Part shown: piece after piece, positions 57,660 to 64,000 of the stretch
How positions within the stretch are numbered: position 1 is the first letter of the stretch
Layout: every line of letters begins with the position of its first letter
Source of the DNA: Megaustenia siamemsis
Taxonomy: Eukaryota > Mollusca > Gastropoda > Stylommatophora > Ariophantidae
Direction of reading: 5' to 3'
NCBI GenBank assembly: GCA_032433765.1
Contig: JAVIAB010000092.1
Coordinates: 99,153,403-99,217,402 of the forward strand
DNA length: 64,000 nucleotides
The notes under the pieces: generated by a model
The model's database searches: none
What the model saw: the letters and a program-made list of their open reading frames with translations, nothing else
What the model was told of the DNA's origin: nothing
Program-made: the position numbers and the translations under genes

Positions 57660-58290
57660 CACATACAGAGAAGTGGGCTTTCATGGCTCATGTTGGAGGC
57701 GGAACTGTGAAGGCAGACAGTGGTGCTTTCACACTGATCACAACTAGTTTGACCATGAAAATTATTACTGTTATAAAAGCATTAGCATGGCTTGAGACAT
57801 AGCTTTATACACATGTGTTTCTTCAATGACTCAATGAGTATGCTCAGAAAGATCACAACTGGCTGTGCTCGACAGCAGTGGTTAGAGTCTCTGGTAAGGT
57901 CTATTTTAAATAGTGTCATTTTCATGCCAGAAAGGTAAGTGAAAGCGGTAATGAATAAACTGACAGACTTTCCGGTTTGGCTGATGTTGAGTACAAAAGG
58001 GCAAAGGACCGCTCAAACAATGCCCTCAGAGACACTGGACGAAAAAAAATGTCTCAAAAAATTACCCTAAATCAGCAGCCATGAACAGACTTCATGGATA
58101 TCAAGTCAAGATGGGAGATGCCAGATGAGAGCATTACACAGGAATCCAATGGAGACTTATCAACCAACACAACACTGGTGCTATTAGTTGCTACACTTTG
58201 ATGAATTTTATTCAGAAGAGAAATGCTCACACTTATGGACTTCTCCGATATGCAACAAGGATGACCTGTCGACAAAACTAAACTAACTAA
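57660..58290 (+). mobile_element. Decayed RNase H LINE fragment
   Basis: A diverged relative of 51960-52640: EKWAFMAHVGGGTVKADSGA, then MKIITVIKALAWLE, NDSMSMLRKITTGCA. Many stops. It lies directly before the 55-bp splice-donor array. Confidence 0.7.
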
Positions 58291-58370
58291 ACTAGAGTGT
58301 ACAATTGTGTATAACAATCTCATTGACTTATTTCATCACACAATTAAATAATTATATATAACAATTTCAC

Positions 58371-58990
58371 TTACCAGTGTCATATTCCATTACATATATA
58401 AAATGTTTCTATATAACAATTTCACTTACCAGTGTCATATTTCATTACATATATAAAATGTTTCTATATAACAATCTCACTTACCAGTGTCATATTCCAT
58501 TACATATATAAAATGTTTCTATATAACAATTTCACTTACCAGTGTCATATTCCATTACATATATAAAATGTTTCTATATAACAATCTCACTTACCAGTGT
58601 CATATTCCATTACATATATAAAATGTTTCTATATAACAATCTCACTTACCAGTGTCATATTCCATTACATATATAAAATGTTTCTATATAACAATTTCAC
58701 TTACCAGTGTCATATTCCATTACATATATAAAATGTTTCTATATAACAATTTCACTTACCAGTGTCATATTCCATTACATATATAAAATGTTTCTATATA
58801 ACAATTTCACTTACCAGTGTCATATTCCATTACATATATAAAATGTTTCTATATAACAATTTCACTTACCAGTGTCATATTCCATTACATATATAAAATG
58901 TTTCTATATAACAATCTCACATATCAATGTTATATTCCATCACACATAAAATTTTTCTGTATAATAATCTCACTTACCAATTTTATATTC
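58371..58990 (-). repeat. 55-bp tandem array carrying reiterated splice donors
   Basis: About twelve units start at 58371, 58426, 58481, 58536, 58591, 58646, 58701, 58756, 58811, 58866, 58921 and 58974. The unit at 58866 and those before it are nearly identical; the last two, next to exon 1, are more diverged. On the minus strand each unit contains the end of exon 1 and the 5' splice site (G|GTAAGTGA); only the 58921 unit has lost the GT. Each unit also holds TATATAG about 34 bases before its donor, so units could in principle act as tiny cassette exons. Because 55 is not a multiple of three, use of a downstream donor would change the frame. Confidence 0.9.
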
Positions 58991-59116
58991 CATTACACAC
59001 ATAAAGTGTCTCTGTTCTAAAGCTTTTGACAACCACTGGAGTCGTGCTCTGCAACGCTCCCTATCACACATGGGTATATGAACATCCCCGCGAAGCTCTG
59101 AACAAGGGCTTGCCAT
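58978..59116 (-). CDS. Host gene exon 1 (start codon, 46 codons plus 1 base)
   Basis: The first coding exon begins at an ATG at 59116 in a good Kozak setting (A at -3, G at +4) and starts MASPCSELRGDVH. It is polar and cysteine-containing (Cys 5, 17, 21, 39) with no signal peptide. The donor is G|GTAAGTGA, phase 1. A possible acceptor (TTTCAATAG) lies three bases upstream of the ATG, so a 5' UTR exon may exist further upstream. The last 35 bases of this exon and its donor are the founder-like end of the 55-bp array at 58371-58990, so several competing donors lie immediately downstream. Confidence 0.65.
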
Positions 59117-59899
59117 GGTCTATTGAAACAAATTATAAATTTCTTTTTGATATTTAACATTTATACCAAAAATAACTGTAGCTTTACTGGTTGATGGTAA
59201 ATGTAAAAAAGAGTACTCCATTTTTTTCTCTATGCTATACGTTGGGCTTGAATTTGAATTTTTTAAGGCCTAAGCAATGCAAAATATGGCCTAAAATTTG
59301 AAAATAGACAGAAATTAGACATAAATTAATTACTCATTTTGTATTAAAAATTACATTAAATTATCTACTAAGGCATCTACATCCTTTCCATTGGGCTCTG
59401 CTTTCATGTCTTTGTCTTTGTTCATGAGAAATTTCTGAGGTGGAGAACTATCTGACTTTAACAATTTTTTTAAAAGGTCAAATAAAAGGTCTCTTATATT
59501 CGAACTTCAATTATTTATCCTGATGTACGGTAAATCAACTAAAAATGGTCTTTAATTTCCATCTAAATATTTATTTTATTTATGTTGTCCAAGTTATAGG
59601 CATGTATTTATTCAAGCAAGTTTAGATATTTCTTAGCAACAAAATGACAAAGCCAAATTATTTGCATTTAACAAAGGGTCATCTAAATGAAGTTTGATTG
59701 TAGCTAAAATCATGACAAATATGACCAATCATAATCAAAAATATGCATTTATGCCTTCAATTTGTCAAAATATGATCTAAACCTAAATTGTGGTCAAAAT
59801 ATGCATGTACATGACTAATAAAAATAGTGTCAGGGTGTCCATAAAAGAATGAAACATGTTGAAATTAACTTGAATTTCAAAAATACCAGTCATGAAAAA
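59117..59899. other. Upstream of exon 1, no gene seen
   Basis: The minus-strand 5' flank or 5' intron of the host gene. No clear TATA box or CpG-rich promoter. Bases 59270-59810 are AT-rich. Confidence 0.4.
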
Positions 59900-60300
59900 A
59901 TTTGGTTATGGAAGGCCCCGGTATCACTGCAAACGAATTAAAATCCATAACTGCTCAACCGCCCGTGCCAGCGTAATCATCCGAATTAATATCTCATCTT
60001 CCAAACAAAGAAAGGTAACTGTAGTCCCCATCGTAGCAGTCTCAGCATATGCCAAAAGACATAAGGCGAAACCGCGCAGAAAGTGAACACAGCCAACTGT
60101 TCCCTGTCATACGATATCATAAACAATTGGAATATCGAAACATGCTCAAAACGGATGAGACATACAGCTCACGTTGTGCACAGAGCACTTAACTCAGTAG
60201 CTCCTGCAACAAGCCGGACTTGGAATATGAGGAAACTGCAGCAAGGAACACTTTTCTTGCATAGCCTTCAATTGTTCCCGCCGCAATATACCGGAAGTTC
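59900..60300 (+). repeat. Unclassified dispersed repeat, copy 3
   Basis: Third copy of the family at 26075 and 37660. Its end (ATACCGGAAGTTCC) runs straight into the 34-bp array at 60304. Confidence 0.6.
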
Positions 60301-60303
60301 CAA

Positions 60304-60627
60304 CACGTGACATATAACAAGTCACCAGGTACAGTAACACATGATATATAACAAGTCACCTGGTACAGTAACACGTGATATATAACAAGTCACCTGGTAC
60401 AGTAACACGTGACATATAACAAGTCACCAGGTACAGTAACACATGACAGGAAAATCACATAACAAGTCACCAGGTACAGTAACACGTGACATATAACAAG
60501 TCACCAGGTACAGTAACACGTGACATAGAACAAGTCACCAGGTACAGTAACACATGACATATAACAAGTCACCAGGTACAGTAACACATGACATATAACA
60601 AGTCACCAGGTACAGTAACACATGAGA
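60304..60627 (+). repeat. 34-bp minisatellite with a CACGTG box in several units
   Basis: About nine units, CAC(G/A)TGACATATAACAAGTC followed by ACCAGGTACAGTAA, with one unit changed to GAGGAAAATC-type sequence near 60450 and again at the end. Several units carry the palindrome CACGTG, an E-box-like site; others have CACATG. Confidence 0.92.
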
Positions 60628-60639
60628 GGAAAATATCAT

Positions 60640-61317
60640 GACAAAAATATGACAAGTTATAAAAATCCAAGACTTGGCTATAATTCACAAGAAATCTGCA
60701 AAAATAATATAACAAATAGAACAGGCAAATATAACAAAATAGAAAATTGTGACAGATTTACCATAATTTGAAAAAAATGACAAGACAAAATGTAACATGA
60801 CAATGGTTACTATAGTCTTTTAATAGTTTATATATCTATATGTTGTGCAATGATTTGCAAGGGCTAGAAAGTCATACTTTAAAAATAGGAAAAGGTTTAG
60901 CTATTTATTAAGTCATAAAACTTTAGAAGTTTTAACACCGGATTCAAAACATACCACAAAATTAAATCATGAAGTAATACATCTATATTCTTTATGACAA
61001 TGATCTGATAGTGACTGTGTATTCTTAATTCACAGTTTACATTTACAACTGAATATCCCATTTACAAAATTTAACTGCAAATTAAATTAATGCAAAATCT
61101 TTATACAGTGGTGTACAACAGAGCCACAAAAATACAAATTCTACTACACAAATAGTAGAATAATTCAAGTATCTGGGATCTATCACCAGTGACTCCTCCG
61201 GAGTTGAAATAAATACTAAAATAGCATTGACAACAACTGCATGAACAAAAATGATAAGAATTTGGCAAGATAGATAACTCAATCTAAAATACAAGATTAG
61301 ATTATTGCACACACATT
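60640..61317. other. No gene seen
   Basis: AT-rich sequence. A short minus-strand frame at 61082-61312 has no domain. Confidence 0.45.
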
Positions 61318-61560
61318 GGGGGCCTCGGTAGCCTAGTTAGGAAAACCAGCTGACAGGGCTACAGAGGTTCGTACTCTGAAGCTATGTGAATTGTACTCAT
61401 GGTTGGAAAAAAAAATATCTCTGCAGTCGACCCAGCTGCTGGCAGAAATGGGTACCAGGGTAGTACTCTAGGAAGGTGAGGAATGCCACCTCGCATTGTG
61501 AGATTTGATGCTTGAAACGACACTATCCAGATGTCTTCAAACACTTCTGGATAAGCAGCC
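61318..61560 (+). mobile_element. tRNA-derived SINE, family 3
   Basis: Starts GGGGGCCTCGGTAGCCTAGT (box A region), has GAGGTTCGTACTC as a decayed box B, and the family 2 body motif AATGGGTACCAGGG. No TSD found. Confidence 0.65.
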
Positions 61561-61624
61561 AAGGATATATGGGTGAAAACTCATGTGCTAAGACACTGGT
61601 TCAAGTCTCATAATTTCCTTTCAT

Positions 61625-62865
61625 CATCATCATGTCCAATACCGGTTGGTGTAGGCAATCATGTCCTTCCACAATCTTCTATCTACAGTGCATCGTATCA
61701 ATTCTGTTGTTGATTGTTTTTCTGCCATGACACCAAGCTATCCAGTAATTTCTCTCTTTGTCGTCCGTGATCTCTCTTTCCTTGTATTTTGCCAGTTGTA
61801 ACCAAGTATATAGTAATTAAAAAGTTCATATTAAATTATGATTCAGAATTATATATAATAAACTACTTATATTTAACCAATAATATTGGTAGCAACCAAT
61901 AATATAAGTAATTCACATTTATATCACACGGGCGGTTAAATTTAAATGGAATTTAAATATAAGTAGTTAAAAAATTCATATAGGAGAAGGTGTATCTTGG
62001 TCTACGCCCTATGGGCCGGTTACGGCTCGAAAGGTCAATAGATAGAACCAAGTATTCCAACTTTCCTTTTCGCATGATGTGCCTGAAAAATGTTGATTGT
62101 TTCTTTCTGATGTTTTTTAGGAGTTCCCTTTTTGTGTTGGCCTCTTTGAGAATTTCTTCATTGGTCTTTTTTAGCTGTCCAGGGAACTTTCAACATTCTT
62201 CTGAGAAATCCCGACTATGTGGCCTCTAATTGACTTTTCATTTGTTTGTCTACTGTCCATGATTCGCTTCCATAGGTCAGAATTGGTTTTATATAGCACC
62301 AATGAACTCTCTTTCTCACTTCTATTGACATAGATTTGTTGCATAAGATATTTTTCATTTTCTGAAATGCTATTTTGGCCTGAGCTATTCTGCTTTTTAT
62401 TTCTGTGGCACATCTCCCATCTGATGTAATTATTGTGCCCAAGTATTTGAAACGTTGTACTTGTTTCAGATTTGTCTTGTTTATTTTTATGCTGCATGAT
62501 GGTGATGATTTTTCCTTTGATATGACCATTACTTCTATTTTCTCACTATTCAGACTGAGACCTTTCTTGTTGCTTCTTTTACTATTATGTCTATCATATC
62601 TTGTAGTTCATTCTCTGTCTCTGCTATTAAAACTGTGTCATCCGCATATCGCAAATTATTTATGTTATGACCGCTGACTTCAATTCCTTTTTTGTCTACT
62701 ATTGATCTCATAATATATTCGCTGCAAAGTGAAAACAAATCCGGCGACAGAAAACAGCCTTGTCTGACTCATTGTTCTATATATTGGAAGGCTAATTCGT
62801 ATGGTTGCTGTTTGTTGCCAGTACATGTTTTTTATGATTCGCAGATCCTTGCCATCAATGTTTTC
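61625..62865 (-). mobile_element. LINE C-like element (RT to 3' end), once interrupted
   Basis: The minus strand encodes NNLRYADDTVLIAETENELQ (62550-62690), KYLGTIITSDGRCATEIKSR, YGSESWTVDKQMKSQ and a C-terminal part, ending in a (GAT)n tail near 61625. A 236-bp insertion lies at 61810-62045. The RT also continues at 63175-63250 beyond another insertion. It is the best-preserved member of this family here. Confidence 0.85.
61810..62045 (+). mobile_element. 236-bp element with a LINE B-type 3' tail, nested
   Basis: The perfect 10-bp TSD AACCAAGTAT is at 61800-61809 and 62046-62055. The last 70 bp are the LINE B 3' end (GTATCTTGGTCTACGCCCTA, ending GGTCAATAGATAG). The first 165 bp are unrelated AT-rich sequence with an inverted motif (ACCAATAATATTGGT). 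A chimera carried by the LINE B 3' end. Confidence 0.85.
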
Positions 62866-63135
62866 CATCTATCTTTCTATCTATTGTCCTTTCGAGCCGA
62901 CGACGGCACATAGGGCAGAACCACAATCTCAAAAACGGAAACCTTGCGTGCCAAAATGGCACATATTGCAGAGATCATTGCTTCTAAAATCTATGGTCTG
63001 TTTCCATAACAATGCTTTTTACAATGACAGCTTGTCAAGCCATCGATTAACCTCCTTAGTCGCCTCTTACTACATGCCTGGAAGGTCACAGTGTCACTAT
63101 TCTTTACTTCCCACATAGTGAGGACCCGGTAACAC
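62866..63135 (-). mobile_element. 3'-tail element, longer copy, nested in a LINE
   Basis: Starts CTATCTTTCTATCTATTGTC, CTTTCGAGCCGACGACGGCA, and runs through TTGCGTGCCAAAATGGCACA to TCGATTAACCTCCTTAGTCG. Minus-strand equivalent of 8950-9180. It interrupts the LINE C-like element; no TSD was read. Confidence 0.7.
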
Positions 63136-63174
63136 ACGGGAGATTAACAAATGGATAAAGTAATTACAACATGT

Positions 63175-63250
63175 ACATAGACTTTAATTTCTCCAGCATA
63201 TTTATTATTTCCACATGCTTTAATTTGTCAAATGCTTTTTACTTATACTT
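63175..63250 (-). mobile_element. LINE C-like RT fragment
   Basis: The minus strand encodes KAFDKLKHVEIINMLEKLK, the RT block upstream of the part at 62550-62865. Confidence 0.55.
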
Positions 63251-64000
63251 TCCTTCACACACTTGTAAAATCAATATTCATGACAAGAAAAATTTACATC
63301 TGAAAGAACATGGATTAATAAAACAGCAGACATCATGCTAAACACCATACAGGAGACACACTACAAAGCACTGAACCAAACACTCCATTTTTACTTGACG
63401 TTGAAAGGCAGACAAACAAAATTATATGCCAATAAAATATGGACCACAAATACTGATTAGACAGAAAAATACAAGCTATGGAAATGATGGTTTTATCATA
63501 AGAATCTAGGTATTTAACACAGAGAGCACATCACAAATAAGAAAGTTTGTTAAACCAGTCACAATAACAAATGATAACATGAGGGGATACTTGCAATAAT
63601 AAGAAACTAAATATTATATTAGTGCAGGCAAATAAATCACAAGATCCAATGGCTTTGTAAAAGTCTTACAGGTAACTGTGAATGGTTCAGAAGCTGAGGA
63701 AGGCAAAACAGAAAATGGATAAATGAACAAATACTGGTCAAAGAAAACAGAAGAAGTCCAGAAACTAGTACAAAACCTGGAAGAATGGATACAACTGAAA
63801 AACCACTAACAAAGCTTGCTTCAACATCTCCAAAAATAACTAAGAGGTCCATCATACAGGTAACAACAGACCAAGAGAATGTTGTTGAAAAAAAGGTATG
63901 TAAACAGAATACTTAGAAGCACTTGAAAATGCACAGGTACACTAGTTATGTTTTACACATGCTTAACAAATATACCATTAGATAATGAACAAAATTAATG
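63251..64000 (+). other. Right edge; one possible plus-strand exon
   Basis: A plus-strand frame open from about 63693 ends at CATACAG|GTAACAAC (63859). It encodes basic, Ser/Thr-rich sequence (KPGRMDTTEKPLTKLASTSP, KITKRSIIQ). No good acceptor was seen, so this is only a candidate. Nothing else is recognised up to the window end. Confidence 0.25.

Larger units (their letters stand above)
6915..59116 (-). other. Whole extent of a multi-exon host gene, product unrecognised
   Basis: This entry ties together eleven minus-strand exons listed separately below. Each was found from an open frame bounded by an AG acceptor and a GT donor. The phases join as follows: exon 1 ends in phase 1 and exon 2 starts with two bases; 2-3 and 3-4 are phase 0; 6-7 is phase 0; 7-8 is phase 2; 8-9 is phase 0; 9-10 is phase 1; 10-11 is phase 0. 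The 4-5 junction does not fit with the best donor, so one exon may be missing. The predicted product is about 560 residues, rich in Leu, Ile and Lys, with amphipathic helices that suggest a HEAT/ARM-like helical repeat protein. No catalytic motif or signal peptide is visible. The introns hold nearly all the mobile elements of the window. Strand, splice sites and phase agreement are seen; the repeat-fold idea is inference. Confidence 0.75.

Noticed and set aside
58371..58990. Centromeric or simple satellite
   Set aside because: Only 12 units, and the unit contains the end of exon 1 and its donor, so it is a local duplication.
60304..60627. CRISPR-like array
   Set aside because: Units are contiguous with no unique spacers, and the DNA is from an animal. 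It is a minisatellite.

Overview
The window is AT-rich nuclear DNA from an animal. Evidence: one gene split by GT-AG introns, many 5'-truncated LINEs (non-LTR retrotransposons, RTE-like in their RT and thumb blocks), tRNA-derived SINEs, a piggyBac-like remnant and many minisatellites. A mollusc, probably a gastropod, is my best guess from the repeat style and the METTL24-like gene; this is inference and could not be searched. Nothing looks bacterial: no operons, no rRNA and no convincing tRNA gene. The backbone of the window is one minus-strand protein gene running from a start codon at 59116 down to a probable stop at 6915. I assembled it exon by exon from splice sites. Eleven exons are proposed: 59116-58978, 52823-52738, 47655-47368, 42660-42531, 32456-32358, 29170-29015, 26986-26793, 20662-20431, 14887-14740, 7495-7407 and 7046-6915. 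Intron phases agree at every junction except between exons 4 and 5, where an exon is probably missing or a weaker donor is used. The product is about 560 residues, helical, possibly HEAT/ARM-like, and I do not recognise it. About 52 kb of sequence carries about 1.7 kb of coding DNA. The introns are full of nested mobile elements. LINE families called here A, B, C, D and E, plus RNase H-bearing LINEs, sit inside one another, and many insertions are bounded by target-site duplications (TSDs) that I could read directly. Examples are a solo LTR-like element in LINE A (150-1281), a plus-strand LINE C in a minus-strand LINE C (9765-11240), a piggyBac-like element and a LINE B in another LINE C (22404-23489 and 23528-24993), LINE A in LINE C (50275-51425), and SINEs or 3'-tail fragments in LINEs (11851-11945, 38483-38736, 40205-40330, 61810-62045). 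Between exons 5 and 4 lies a plus-strand, intronless METTL24-like methyltransferase pseudogene (34231-37435). It is broken by a 17-bp duplication, a 38-bp unit expanded to seven copies, a 1-bp insertion, a 2-kb LINE with a 13-bp TSD, and a 1-bp deletion. Undoing these on paper leaves exactly 307 codons. Nearby, 43127-45792 is a 2.67-kb block of tRNA-like 435-bp units in inverted and tandem order, flanked by a perfect 16-bp TSD. Two splice junctions of the host gene are themselves tandemly duplicated: the exon 1 donor lies in a 55-bp array of 12 units (11 with a GT donor), and the exon 8 acceptor is doubled 39 nt apart in frame. Unannotated stretches are AT-rich sequence in which I see no further genes.
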